Shown here piece after piece: positions 51,963 to 61,111 of a stretch of DNA of 64,000 nt. Source of the DNA: Rhodopseudomonas palustris (GTDB lineage: Bacteria > Pseudomonadota > Alphaproteobacteria > Rhizobiales > Xanthobacteraceae); assembly GCF_003591005.1 (NCBI RefSeq), contig NZ_QYYD01000004.1, forward strand, positions 124,001-188,000, written 5' to 3'. The number at the start of each line of letters is the position of its first letter. Position 1 is the stretch's first letter. The notes under the pieces were generated by a model, which ran no database searches, was not told where the DNA came from, and saw nothing but the letters and a program-made list of their open reading frames with translations. Position numbers and translations under genes: made by a program.

Positions 51963-52290
51963 GCTCGATCCCCGGAGTAACGCGTCGGCGGTGCCGTCTC
52001 GGCAGCGGCCCAAAACGGGACAACGCCGACGACGAGCGGCGCGCTTCTTAATCCTTCTTAATAAGCAGCGGCAGGAACTGCTATCCCGTTTTTCTCATCG
52101 TCCACGACTCATGGGACCGAAATCGTCCATTTCGCTGCATACCGCCGCCGAGCTGCCACGCCGTCGACGTCATGGTAACGGACCGGCAAGGCTTTCGTAA
52201 CCAATCTTAACCGGCCGTTAACCATGTGCCCGGCAAATTCTGCCTACTCCCGGCGGAGTCGTACCGCGGGCGACCGGGAGGGGGGCGGCG
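51963..52290. promoter_or_regulatory. 328-base divergent control region, fliO / flgB
   Basis: A perfect CtrA box TTAACCGGCCGTTAA at 52207-52221 lies 70 bases before flgB and is followed 7 bases later by the ftr-like CCCGGCAAATTCTGCC (52229-52244). A looser TTAA-N6-TTAA at 52048-52061 is nearer fliO. In Caulobacter FlbD represses an early CtrA-dependent promoter through such a downstream site. No gene here. Confidence 0.7.
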
Positions 52291-52701
52291 ATGGCGATCA
52301 ACGATCTTCCTATGCTGGCGGCGCTGCGCACCAAGATGCAATGGCATCAGGAGCGGCAAAAGGTGCTGGCCGAAAACGTTTCGAACTCCGACACGCCCAA
52401 CTTCCAGCCGCGCGATCTGGTGGCGCCGAAGTTCGACGGCGGCGGTCACCTGACCGGTCCCGCCGCCAGCGGATCGCTGCCGATGATGACGACCAGCGCG
52501 TCGCATCTGAAACCGCCAGGCGGCACCACCTCCTTCGCCGATGATCGACGGGTCGGATTCCAGACGAGGCCCGCCGGCAATGCCGTCAATCTCGAGGACC
52601 AGATGATGAAGGTGTCGGCCAACCAGATGGACTACGCCGCCGCCACCTCGCTTTACAGCCGCAGTCTCGGTCTGCTCAAGACCGCGATCGGCAAGCGCTG
52701 A
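52291..52701 (+). CDS. flgB: Flagellar proximal rod protein FlgB
   Basis: 136 residues, usual length. LPMLAALRTKMQWHQERQKVLAENVSNSDTPNFQPRDL in outline is the rod-protein start; the C-terminal LYSRSLGLLKTAIGKR is the D0 helix. First gene of flgB-flgC-fliE-fliQ-fliR-flhB. Strong purine-rich ribosome site. Confidence 0.96.
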   Translation: MAINDLPMLAALRTKMQWHQERQKVLAENVSNSDTPNFQPRDLVAPKFDGGGHLTGPAASGSLPMMTTSASHLKPPGGTTSFADDRRVGFQTRPAGNAVNLEDQMMKVSANQMDYAAATSLYSRSLGLLKTAIGKR

Positions 52702-52722
52702 CCGCTCAGAGGAGCCTGAACC

Positions 52723-53148
52723 ATGGCCGACGACGCCGGCGATTTCGCCAGGACTATGGGCATCGCCACCTCCGGGCTGCGCGCGCAGTCCGGGCGGATG
52801 CGGGTGATTTCGGAGAACATCGCCAACGTCGATTCCACCGCGCAGACGGCGGGCGGCGATCCGTATCGCCGCAAGGTCCCGACCTTCACCTCGACGCTCG
52901 ACCGCACGCTCGATGCGCGCACCGTCGCGCTCGGCCGGATCAAGCCGGACACCTCGTCGTTCCTGGTCAAATACGAGCCGACCAATCCGGCGGCGGACGC
53001 GACCGGCCACGTCAAATATCCGAACGTTAATTCGGTGATCGAAATGGCCGACATGCGCAATGCGCAGCGGTCCTACGAAGCCAACCTCAACGTCATCAGC
53101 GCGACGCGCCGGATGATCCAGCGCACCCTCGACATCCTCAAGGCCTGA
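52723..53148 (+). CDS. flgC: Flagellar proximal rod protein FlgC
   Basis: 141 residues. GIATSGLRAQSGRMRVISENIANVDST at the start and MRNAQRSYEANLNVISATRRMIQRTLDILKA at the end, in outline, are the FlgC helices. Follows flgB by 21 bases. Confidence 0.96.
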   Translation: MADDAGDFARTMGIATSGLRAQSGRMRVISENIANVDSTAQTAGGDPYRRKVPTFTSTLDRTLDARTVALGRIKPDTSSFLVKYEPTNPAADATGHVKYPNVNSVIEMADMRNAQRSYEANLNVISATRRMIQRTLDILKA

Positions 53149-53182
53149 ACGGGTTCTGAGCCCGTTTCGTTAGGAGACCCCG

Positions 53183-53488
53183 ATGGCATCCCCGATTTCC
53201 GCAGCCAACGCCTATGCGAGCCTCGCCCGGCTCGCCAATCCGGCCGGCGCCGGCAAGCCGACCGACAACGGCCCGTCATTCGCCGCGCTGGTGAAGGACG
53301 CGATGGGCAGCGTGCTCGACGCCGGCCGCAAGTCGGACGCGCAGACCGTCGCGATGGCCAACGGCAAGTCGAACATCATGGACGTGGTGACCGCGGTCGC
53401 CGAAACCGACGTCGCGGTCTCGACCCTGGTGTCGGTGCGCGACCGCGTGATCCAGTCCTACGAAGAAATCCTGCGGATGCCGATCTGA
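53183..53488 (+). CDS. fliE: Flagellar hook-basal body protein FliE
   Basis: 101 residues, normal length. The C-terminal half (DVVTAVAETDVAVSTLVSVRDRVIQSYEEILRMPI in outline) is the FliE domain joining the MS ring to the rod. TAGGAGA precedes the ATG. It is separated from fliQ by a palindromic repeat. Confidence 0.94.
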   Translation: MASPISAANAYASLARLANPAGAGKPTDNGPSFAALVKDAMGSVLDAGRKSDAQTVAMANGKSNIMDVVTAVAETDVAVSTLVSVRDRVIQSYEEILRMPI

Positions 53489-53522
53489 GGCTTTGCCGTC
53501 TTTGATCCAATTGCAAACTCTC

Positions 53523-53638
53523 GTCATTGCGAGCACCCGGATCGGCGCTTTGCGCCGTCCGGGCACAGGCTCCGCGAAGCAATCCAGACGCGGTGCACTG
53601 AGCTGGATTGCTTCGTCGCTACGCTCCTCGCAATGACG
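53523..53638. repeat. Palindromic intergenic repeat, 'cattgcgag' type, copy 2 with nested hairpin
   Basis: Same ends and inner AAGCAATCCAG/CTGGATTGCTT pair as 30140-30220. About 35 bases extra lie in the left arm, containing CCCGGATCGGCGC and GCGCCGTCCGGG, which form a small hairpin of their own. It lies within the fliE-fliQ gap and could shape the mRNA there. Confidence 0.85.
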
Positions 53639-53660
53639 CAGCATCAGAGAAAGACAACTT

Positions 53661-53924
53661 ATGACCGGTCCCGAAACCCTCGATGTCGCGCGTGACGCGA
53701 TCTGGACGATCGTCATCGTCTCGGCGCCGCTGATGGTGGTCGGCCTGGTGGTCGGCGTCGCGGTGTCGCTGGTGCAGGCGCTGACGCAGATCCAGGAACA
53801 GACTCTCGTGTTTGTGCCGAAGATCATCGCCATCTTCATCACGCTGGTGCTGACGCTGCCGTTCATGGCTGACCAGTTGCACGCCGAAATGCTGCGGATC
53901 TCGTCGCGAATCACCGGCGGTTGA
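53661..53924 (+). CDS. fliQ: Flagellar type III export protein FliQ
   Basis: 87 residues, two membrane segments. LDVARDAIWTIVIVSAPLMVVGLVVGVAVSLVQALTQIQEQTL in outline is the conserved FliQ start. Export-gate component. Set off from fliE by 172 bases including the repeat, so its expression may depend on read-through. Confidence 0.95.
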   Translation: MTGPETLDVARDAIWTIVIVSAPLMVVGLVVGVAVSLVQALTQIQEQTLVFVPKIIAIFITLVLTLPFMADQLHAEMLRISSRITGG

Positions 53925-54033
53925 CGCATGATCGGGGCCCGCGCCTGCCGCCGGTACGCAGCGTCCGCGGCGGCTCACGCCGCGCGGCCTGACGTCGCCG
54001 GCGGCGCCTCCAGTCCCGACACAGAATCCCGCC

Positions 54034-54801
54034 ATGCGCATCGACATCTCGTTCCTGCCTGCGCTCGGCGCCGCCTTCATGCTGGTGTTCGCGCGCGTCG
54101 GCGCGATGGTGATGCTGCTGCCGACGCTGGGCGAGACCAACATCCCGACCCGCATCAAGCTGTCGATCGCGCTGGCGCTGACGCTGATCATCCTGCCGCT
54201 GCACCGCGCCGCCTATCAGGTGGACATGTCGTCGCTGACGCCCCTGCTGGTGCTGATGGTGCAGGAGATCATCATCGGCATCGTGCTCGGCGCCACCGCA
54301 CGTGTGACGCTTTCGGCGCTCCAGGTCGCCGGCTCGGTGATCGCCCAGCAACTCGGACTCGGCTTCGTCACCGCGATCGATCCCACCCAGGGTCAGCAGG
54401 GGATGCTGATCGGCAATTTCCTGACCATTCTCGGCGTCACCATGCTGTTCGCCACGGATTCGCATTATCTGGTCATTCAGGCCCTGAGCGACAGCTACAA
54501 GATCTTCGCGCCCGGCGAACTGCTGAGCAGCGGCGATGTCGCTGCGCTGGCGACGCGTGCGTTCGCGGCGTCGTTCAAGATCGGTATGCAGCTCGCCGCG
54601 CCGTTTCTGGTGTTCGGCCTGGTGTTCAACATCGGGCTCGGCATTCTGGCCCGGCTGATGCCGCAGATGCAGGTGTATTTCGTCGGCGTGCCGCTCTCGA
54701 TCATGATCGGCTTCATCATTCTCGGCGCGGTGATCACCACGCTGATGGGCGTCTTTGTCGGCTATTTCGGCGGGGTGATGCGCGAGCTGACGCCGAACTG
54801 A
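54034..54801 (+). CDS. fliR: Flagellar type III export protein FliR
   Basis: 255 residues, six membrane segments. VFARVGAMVMLLPTLGETNIPTRIKLSIAL (outline), QQLGLGFVTAIDPTQGQQG and the C-terminal region fit FliR. Export-gate component. The ribosome site is weak (109 bases separate it from fliQ, and an in-frame extension to 53928 exists in another frame only). Confidence 0.95.
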   Translation: MRIDISFLPALGAAFMLVFARVGAMVMLLPTLGETNIPTRIKLSIALALTLIILPLHRAAYQVDMSSLTPLLVLMVQEIIIGIVLGATARVTLSALQVAGSVIAQQLGLGFVTAIDPTQGQQGMLIGNFLTILGVTMLFATDSHYLVIQALSDSYKIFAPGELLSSGDVAALATRAFAASFKIGMQLAAPFLVFGLVFNIGLGILARLMPQMQVYFVGVPLSIMIGFIILGAVITTLMGVFVGYFGGVMRELTPN

Positions 54802-54827
54802 GCCTTTCGGATCGGGCGGGCTGAGCG

Positions 54828-55904
54828 ATGGCCGACGATAACGACGAAGAGAAACAACAAGAACCGACACAAAAGAAGCTCGACGATGCGCTGCAACGCG
54901 GCGACGTCGCCAAGAGCCAGGAGGTTAATACCTGGTTCGTGATCGCCGGCGCGACGCTGCTGGTGTCGTCGTTCTCCGGCTCGATCGGCACCGGCGTCGC
55001 CGGGCCGATGAAGGCCTTGATCGAGAAATCGTGGATGCTCAAGGTCGATGGCGCCGGCCTGATGGCGCTGACCAAGAGCCTGCTGTACATGATGATCTCG
55101 GTGCTCGGCGTGCCGCTGTTGCTGCTGGCGCTGGTGGCGATCGGCAGCAACCTGATCCAGCATCGCCTGGTGTTCTCGACCGAGGGGCTGAAGCCGAAAT
55201 TCAGCAAGCTGTCGCCGCTGGAAGGCGCCAAACGGTTGTTCGGCAAGCAGGCGATCGCCAACTTCCTCAAGGGGCTGTTCAAGGTCATCGCGCTCGGCGT
55301 GATCATGGTGGCGGTGCTGTATCCGGAGCGCGACCGGCTTGACGCGCTGCTGCAGATGGACGTCACCGCGCTGCTCGCCGTCACCGTTTCGCTGACACTG
55401 AAGCTGATGGGTGCGGTCGCCGGCGCGCTCGCCTTCGTGGCGGCGGGCGATTACTTCTTCCAGTATCGCACCTGGCACGAGCGGCAGAAGATGTCGCTGC
55501 AGGAGGTCAAGGAAGAGTTCAAGCAGTCGGAAGGCGACCCGCACATCAAGGGCCGCATCCGGCAGATCCGTTATCAGCGGATGAAGAAGCGCATGATGGC
55601 GGCGGTGCCCGGCGCCTCGGTGGTGATCACCAACCCGACGCATTTTTCGGTGGCGCTGAAATACGAGCGCGGGATGCAGGCGCCGATCTGCGTCGCCAAG
55701 GGCGTCGACGCGGTGGCGTTCAAGATTCGCGAAGTCGCCAAGGCCAACAATGTGCCGATCGTCGAGAACGTGCCGCTGGCCCGCGCGCTTTACGCCACCG
55801 TCGAGATCGACGCGGAGATCCCGGTCGAGCACTATCAGGCGGTCGCCGAGGTGATCGGCTATGTGATGAACCTGAAACGCAACCTGTTCGCGCGGCGAGG
55901 CTGA
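54828..55904 (+). CDS. flhB: Flagellar export switch protein FlhB
   Basis: 358 residues. Four membrane segments, then the cytoplasmic domain with the self-cleavage site NPTH (Asn269-Pro270). FlhB changes export from rod/hook to filament substrates. The N-terminal KTQ-like part is EPTQKKLDDALQRGDVAKSQEV. 26 bases after fliR. Confidence 0.96.
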   Translation: MADDNDEEKQQEPTQKKLDDALQRGDVAKSQEVNTWFVIAGATLLVSSFSGSIGTGVAGPMKALIEKSWMLKVDGAGLMALTKSLLYMMISVLGVPLLLLALVAIGSNLIQHRLVFSTEGLKPKFSKLSPLEGAKRLFGKQAIANFLKGLFKVIALGVIMVAVLYPERDRLDALLQMDVTALLAVTVSLTLKLMGAVAGALAFVAAGDYFFQYRTWHERQKMSLQEVKEEFKQSEGDPHIKGRIRQIRYQRMKKRMMAAVPGASVVITNPTHFSVALKYERGMQAPICVAKGVDAVAFKIREVAKANNVPIVENVPLARALYATVEIDAEIPVEHYQAVAEVIGYVMNLKRNLFARRG

Positions 55905-56108
55905 GCCAATGATCGGGCGGTGCGGCGCGGCGGCGCGTGGCGCATTCCGGAACCCGATCGCGGGGCCGGGGTGTGGCCGAGGGCGGCTCCGGCAAAGCCG
56001 CCAATCCAGCGGCTTTGTGCCAGGTTGTACTTGCGCGGGCGGCTCCGATTCAGGCAGGTGGGGGCTGGCCGCCGCTGCGCCGGCAGGCAAGGGATCGGTT
56101 CGGTGACC

Positions 56109-58658
56109 ATGACCATCAACGACCAGCAGGCTTCGTCCACGGAGCCGGCGCGCCGCAGCGGCAGCATCGCGCTGGTGCTGCTGGTGGCCGGCGCCATCGT
56201 CGCCGCCGCGGTGGCCTTCATGACGCTCGGCCGGGCCGAGGCGCAGCCATATATTTTAGGCCTGCTGGCGCTGCTGGCGATGGTCGGGCTGTTCATGCTG
56301 TTCGCCTTTGCGGCCGGCATCGTCGGCTTCGCCGATCGCGCCGCCGCCGATCCGGTGCTGCGCGCGGTCTCGGAAGGCTCCACCGACGGCATCGCGGTCA
56401 CTGATCCGCGCGGCCACGTCGTCTATGCCAATCCGGCCTATCTGACGCTGACCGGCGCCGGCTCGATGCAGGATGTGCGTCCGGTCGAGCGGGTGTTTAT
56501 CGGCAATCCGGATGTGTCCGAAGCGGTGTTCCGTCTTTTGAAGGCGGCGCGCGAGGGCAAGCGGCTGCAGGAAGAGGTGCGGGTCGCCGGCGCCGGCGGC
56601 GCGGCCGGGCGCTGGATGCGGCTGCGGGTGCGGCCGCTCGGCTCGGGCAAGCGCGAGGCGAAGCAGACGGTGTGGTCGATCGCCGACATCACGCGCGACC
56701 GCGAGCACCAGGAAGACGTGTTTCAGGAACTGCAGCACGCCATCGAATATCTCGACCACGCTCCCTGCGGCTTCTTCTCGGTCGATGCCGGCGGTAACCT
56801 GGTCTACGTCAATGCCACGCTGGCGAACTGGCTCGACCACGACCTCGCCGAAATCGGCTCCGGCGGGCTGAAGCTCGGCGACATCGTGTCCGGCGACGGC
56901 TCGGCGCTGCTGACCTCGATCGTGCCCGAGCCGGGCGAGGTCAAGACCGAAGTCTTCGACATCGACCTGAAGATGCGCAGCGGCAAGACCATGCCGGTGC
57001 GGCTGTATCACAAGCTCGCCTTTGGCGCCGACGGCACGCCAGGCGCGTCGCGCACGCTGGTGATCAGCCGGGCCCGCGACGAGCGGCTCGATCCGCAGCG
57101 CGCTGCCGAGATCCGCTTCATGCGGTTCTTCGATCACACCCCGATGGCGATCGCCACCGTCGACAAGGCCGGCGCGGTGGTGCGGGCCAATGCCCGCTTC
57201 GCCAAGCTGGCGCAGAGCCTCGATCCGTCGGGCGGCGCGGCGAAATCGGTGCTCACCGCGGTCTCGACCCGCGACCGCGCCACGCTCGGCGCCGCGATTG
57301 ATCAGGCCGCGCAGGGCCAGGCGGACATCGCGCCGGTCGAGGTGATGCTCGACGGCGCCAAGGAGCGCTGGGGCCAGTTCTTCGTCACCGCGGTCGCCGA
57401 CGACGGCGATGCCGAGGCGGCGATCGTCTATCTGCTCGAAACCACCGAGCGCCGCGCGCTGGAGAACCAGGTCAACCAGGCGCAGAAGATGGACACCATC
57501 GGCCAGCTCGCCGGCGGCATCGCGCACGACTTCAACAACGTGCTGTCCGCCATCATGATGGCCAACGATTTCCTGCTGAACGCCCACAAGCCGACCGATC
57601 CGTCGTTCCAGGACATCATGCAGATCAAGCAGAACGCCACCCGCGCCGCGACGCTGGTGCGGCAGCTGCTGGCGTTCTCGCGCAAACAAACCTTGCGGCC
57701 GCAGGTGCTCGATCTCGGCGAGGCGCTGACCGATATCGACCGGCTGCTGAAGCGGCTGATCGGCGAGAAGATCACGCTGGAGATGCAGCACGGCCGCGAT
57801 TTGTGGCGCACCAAGGCCGACGTCTCGCAATTCGAGCAGGTGATCGTCAATCTCGCCGTCAACGCCCGCGACGCGATGCCCCATGGCGGCAGGCTGACGA
57901 TCCGAACCTCGAATATCGCCGCCGCCGACGTCGCGCAGATCGCCCACAAAGGCATGCCGGCCGCCGACTACGTCCGCATCGAAGTCAGCGATTCCGGCAC
58001 CGGCATTCCGGCCGACATCGTCGACAAGATCTTCGAGCCGTTCTTCTCGACCAAGGAAGTCGGCAAGGGCACCGGCCTCGGCCTGTCGACCGTGTACGGC
58101 ATCATCAAGCAGACCGGCGGCTTCGTCTACGTCGACAGCGAGCTCGGCAAGGGCACCACCTTCCAGATCTTCCTGCCGCGCCACGAAGCGGCCGCCGAGC
58201 CGCAGCCGGAAGTGCCGGCGGTCAGCGGCTCCACGGCCGAAGCCGCCGCACCGGCCGCCGCAGCCAAGCCGCGCGGCGATATGACCGGGCAGGGCACCAT
58301 CCTGCTGGTCGAGGACGAAGAGGGCCTGCGCTCGCTCAACGCCCGCGGCCTGCGCTCGCGCGGCTACGAGGTGATCGAAGCCTCCAACGGCATCGAGGCG
58401 CTGGAAGAGTTCGACGCCAATGGCGGCGCCGTCGACCTCGTCGTGTCCGACGTGGTGATGCCCGAGATGGACGGCCCGACGCTGCTGAAAGCGATGCGCG
58501 GCAGGAATCCGGATCTCAAGATCATCTTCGTCTCAGGCTACGCCGAAGACGCGTTCGAAAAGAGCCTGCCGGAAAACGAACAGTTCGCCTTCCTGGCCAA
58601 ACCGTTTGCGCTCAGCGCGTTGGTCGCGAAGGTGAAAGAGACGATGGCGCCGAACTAA
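56109..58658 (+). CDS. cckA: Hybrid histidine kinase CckA
   Basis: 849 residues: two membrane segments (about 19-38 and 48-72), three PAS domains (about 80-200, 215-340, 350-455), HisKA of the HDFNN type (GGIAHDFNN, His473), HATPase ([11 protein letters not shown]), and a receiver ([12 protein letters not shown], Asp781). This is the plan of CckA, which through ChpT controls CtrA, and CtrA controls early flagellar genes and the cell cycle. Start ATG 56109, or GTG 56103. It stands after flhB, separated by about 200 bases. Confidence 0.88.
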   Translation: MTINDQQASSTEPARRSGSIALVLLVAGAIVAAAVAFMTLGRAEAQPYILGLLALLAMVGLFMLFAFAAGIVGFADRAAADPVLRAVSEGSTDGIAVTDPRGHVVYANPAYLTLTGAGSMQDVRPVERVFIGNPDVSEAVFRLLKAAREGKRLQEEVRVAGAGGAAGRWMRLRVRPLGSGKREAKQTVWSIADITRDREHQEDVFQELQHAIEYLDHAPCGFFSVDAGGNLVYVNATLANWLDHDLAEIGSGGLKLGDIVSGDGSALLTSIVPEPGEVKTEVFDIDLKMRSGKTMPVRLYHKLAFGADGTPGASRTLVISRARDERLDPQRAAEIRFMRFFDHTPMAIATVDKAGAVVRANARFAKLAQSLDPSGGAAKSVLTAVSTRDRATLGAAIDQAAQGQADIAPVEVMLDGAKERWGQFFVTAVADDGDAEAAIVYLLETTERRALENQVNQAQKMDTIGQLAGGIAHDFNNVLSAIMMANDFLLNAHKPTDPSFQDIMQIKQNATRAATLVRQLLAFSRKQTLRPQVLDLGEALTDIDRLLKRLIGEKITLEMQHGRDLWRTKADVSQFEQVIVNLAVNARDAMPHGGRLTIRTSNIAAADVAQIAHKGMPAADYVRIEVSDSGTGIPADIVDKIFEPFFSTKEVGKGTGLGLSTVYGIIKQTGGFVYVDSELGKGTTFQIFLPRHEAAAEPQPEVPAVSGSTAEAAAPAAAAKPRGDMTGQGTILLVEDEEGLRSLNARGLRSRGYEVIEASNGIEALEEFDANGGAVDLVVSDVVMPEMDGPTLLKAMRGRNPDLKIIFVSGYAEDAFEKSLPENEQFAFLAKPFALSALVAKVKETMAPN

Positions 58659-58723
58659 GCCGTGCGGGCACTTCTGGACCGATCCAGCATCCGCCCTCTG
58701 GATCAGCCACGCACGTTTCCACG

Positions 58724-58813
58724 CGTCATGCCCGGCCTTGTGCCGGGCATCCACGCCTGACTGCCGGAAATGCAGAAAAGGCGTGGATGGCCGGGACAAG
58801 CCCGGCCATGACG
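58724..58813. repeat. Palindromic intergenic repeat, 'catgcccgg' type
   Basis: Runs from CGTCATGCCCGGCC to GGCCATGACG inverted, with GCATCCACGCC/GGCGTGGATG inside: one long hairpin about 90 bases long. It sits in the gap after cckA and may also end transcription there. Confidence 0.85.
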
Positions 58814-58861
58814 GAATTTGTGGCGAGCTACGCAATCCGAATAGCTGCGGAAGCGATCGCG

Positions 58862-59757
58862 CTACGCCGCCAGACGCGTGCGCAGGCGGGGGGCGGTCCA
58901 GTCGAGGAAGCTGCGGACTTTCAGCGGCAGCGGCATGGCCGGCGCATGGATCAAGTTCACTGGCAGCGGCTCCGGTGCGAACTCGGGAAGAAGTTCCTGT
59001 AGCTGTCCGGAGCTCAGCTGCTCGGAGACCTGATAGGACAGCACACGGATGATGCCGACGCCTGCGAGCGCTGCCTGGATCGCGGCCTCGGTGGTGTTGA
59101 CGGCAAGCTTGGGGCGCGGATCGACCGCGAAGGCGGCGCTGTCTCGCCGATAGCGCCATTCCGGCGCGGTCGCAAAGCCCTGGAAGCTGATGCCGTCATG
59201 GGCTGCGAGATCGTCCGGCTGACGCGGCACGCCGCGCTCGGCCAGATAGTCCGGGCTCGCGCACAACACCCGCCGCACGCTGCCGACGCGTATCGCGATC
59301 AGGGCACTGTCCGCCAGATGGCCGATCCCCAACGCAACGTCGACCTGCTCGTCGACAAGACTGACCCGCCTGTCGGCGAGGGTCAGGCGCAGATTGATCT
59401 CCGGCTGTTGCTTCAGAAAGTCCAATGCGATCGGCAACAGGTGCCGCTCGCCGAACGCGACCGGCGCGGTGACGTGCAGCCGCCGCGTAGCGCGCCATAG
59501 TCGCCGGCGGCCTGCCGCTCCGCCGTGTCCAAATCCTCGAGGATGCGGCGTGAGGCGGTGACGAAGGCACGCCCTTCCTCCGTCAAAGTGAGGCCGCGGC
59601 TGGTGCGTAGTACCAGGCGGACGCCAAGGTGCTTTTCAAGTTCGCCGATCTTGCGGCTGACCGTCGCGAGCGGCGCGTGCAGCCGCCGCGCGCCGGCCGA
59701 GAGACTACCGGCATCGACAACGGCGAGCAGCACCGACATTGCGTCGAATCGATCCAT
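58862..59757 (-). pseudogene. LysR-family regulator broken by a frameshift
   Basis: The helix-turn-helix part (MDRFDAMSVLLAVVDAGSLSAGARRL in outline) is read from 59757 to about 59485; the effector domain continues in another frame from about 59485 to 58862. At the joint the DNA reads CTACGCGGCGGCTGCAC; adding one C would restore LRGRLHVTAPVAFGE, the normal linker. The gene length (896 bases) is one short of a multiple of three. Either a real one-base loss or a sequencing error in a GC run. Divergent from the gene at 59885, which it probably controlled. Confidence 0.85.
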
Positions 59758-59884
59758 CGCATCCTTCCGAAAATCGGGAGGCTGACTCTCAAAACGGCAA
59801 GATACTCTGCCATTTTTGGTTGTCCTAGCATCCCCATGAGGGATGCCGGCCGGCTCCCGCGATGTCAAAAACAAGAGAGCGCCA

Positions 59885-60868
59885 ATGCCTCACCTGTCGC
59901 GCCGTAGCTTCGCCAGTGGTCTTCTCGGAGGCAGCCTTGTGGGAGGCGGCCTGATCGGCGGCGGTCTGCCGCCCGTGCTCGCCGCCACGCCGGGCACGTC
60001 GTCCGCGAAGCCGGTCAGCGTTACGCCGCTGGCGCAGATCAAGATCGGCCGCTTCACCGTGACGGCGCTGACCAACGGCTATGCGGACATGCCCTACACC
60101 TTCTTCCCGGGCCGCTCGCCCGAGCAGGTCGAACAGGCCGCGGCGGCGCAGCACACCGCCCGGCCGAGCGGCGTGCGGTTTCTGTTCAACCAGTATTTGG
60201 TCGAAGATGGCGAGCGCCGCATCCTGATCGATGCCGGACCGGCCGGATCGATCGGCCAGACCGGCTCGCTGCCGCAGGCACTCGGCGCCCTTGGTCTGCA
60301 GCGCGACCAGATCGACGCGGTGATCGTCACGCACATGGATAAGGACCACATGGGCGGACTGATCGTCGACGGAAAGAACAACTATCCGAAGGCAGAACTC
60401 TACGTTGACCGGCGCGACGTCAGGCATTGGAGCGATCCCGCGAACGCCAATGGTGCGCCGGACTTTCTTCAGCCCAGCTTTCGCATGGCGCAAGACGTCG
60501 TGCGGCTTTATCCGAAGCTCCAGGCGATCGACGGCGAACGTGAGATCGTGCGCGGCGTCTCGATCGTCGATCTCACCGGACACACGCCGGGCCATATCGG
60601 CGTGCGGATCGAGGACGGCGGCCAGAGCCTGATCATGGTGTCCGACATGGTGTTTCCGGTGGTGCATCCGGGTGCGACTGACGTGGCCTTCCTGTTCGAG
60701 CAGGATCGCGCGGCGGCGCAGGCGATGCGCGACCGCTTCTTCCCGCGCGCCGCGTCGGAGGGCGCGCTGATCGCCGCCACGCATATGCCGTTCCCGGGGC
60801 TCGGCCGGATCGTGTCCGACCGCGGGCAATTGCGCTGGCAGGTGGCAGACTGGGCGTTGCAGCTCTGA
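59885..60868 (+). CDS. Tat-exported metallo-beta-lactamase-fold hydrolase
   Basis: 327 residues. The twin-arginine signal (SRRSFASGLLGG) is followed by an MBL fold: THMDKDHMGG (the metal motif, with Asp in place of the second His of HxHxDH), a further His in GHTPGHIG and D in VSDMVFP. This resembles lactonase and related hydrolases of the glyoxalase II superfamily. Substrate unknown. Periplasmic location inferred. Divergent from a broken LysR gene. Confidence 0.85.
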   Translation: MPHLSRRSFASGLLGGSLVGGGLIGGGLPPVLAATPGTSSAKPVSVTPLAQIKIGRFTVTALTNGYADMPYTFFPGRSPEQVEQAAAAQHTARPSGVRFLFNQYLVEDGERRILIDAGPAGSIGQTGSLPQALGALGLQRDQIDAVIVTHMDKDHMGGLIVDGKNNYPKAELYVDRRDVRHWSDPANANGAPDFLQPSFRMAQDVVRLYPKLQAIDGEREIVRGVSIVDLTGHTPGHIGVRIEDGGQSLIMVSDMVFPVVHPGATDVAFLFEQDRAAAQAMRDRFFPRAASEGALIAATHMPFPGLGRIVSDRGQLRWQVADWALQL

Positions 60869-61111
60869 GGCCTGCGGGCGGGCTTTATCGACAGGATAAC
60901 GAGCGCCGGTCCCGCCCAGGTCGGCGCTTTCTTCTCGCTTCGACGACCGGCCGACGTCGCTTTGCCGCCTGGCCGAGCGGGCGTGTCTTGTGTCCCGCGA
61001 CCGAGGGCCGCAGGTTGCGACGGCCCCTGCGGCGTTGCGCATCCTTCACTTTTTCCCGCCGCTGCCCATTTTGAGGGGGCTTTCCCCATGCCGGGGAATC
61101 GAGGGAAACCA

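Noticed and set aside
51978-51994. Minus-strand CGGCACCGCCGACGC before fliO, sigma-54-like
   Set aside because: Poor -12 element, and the predicted start would fall about 4 bases before the ATG, removing the ribosome site.
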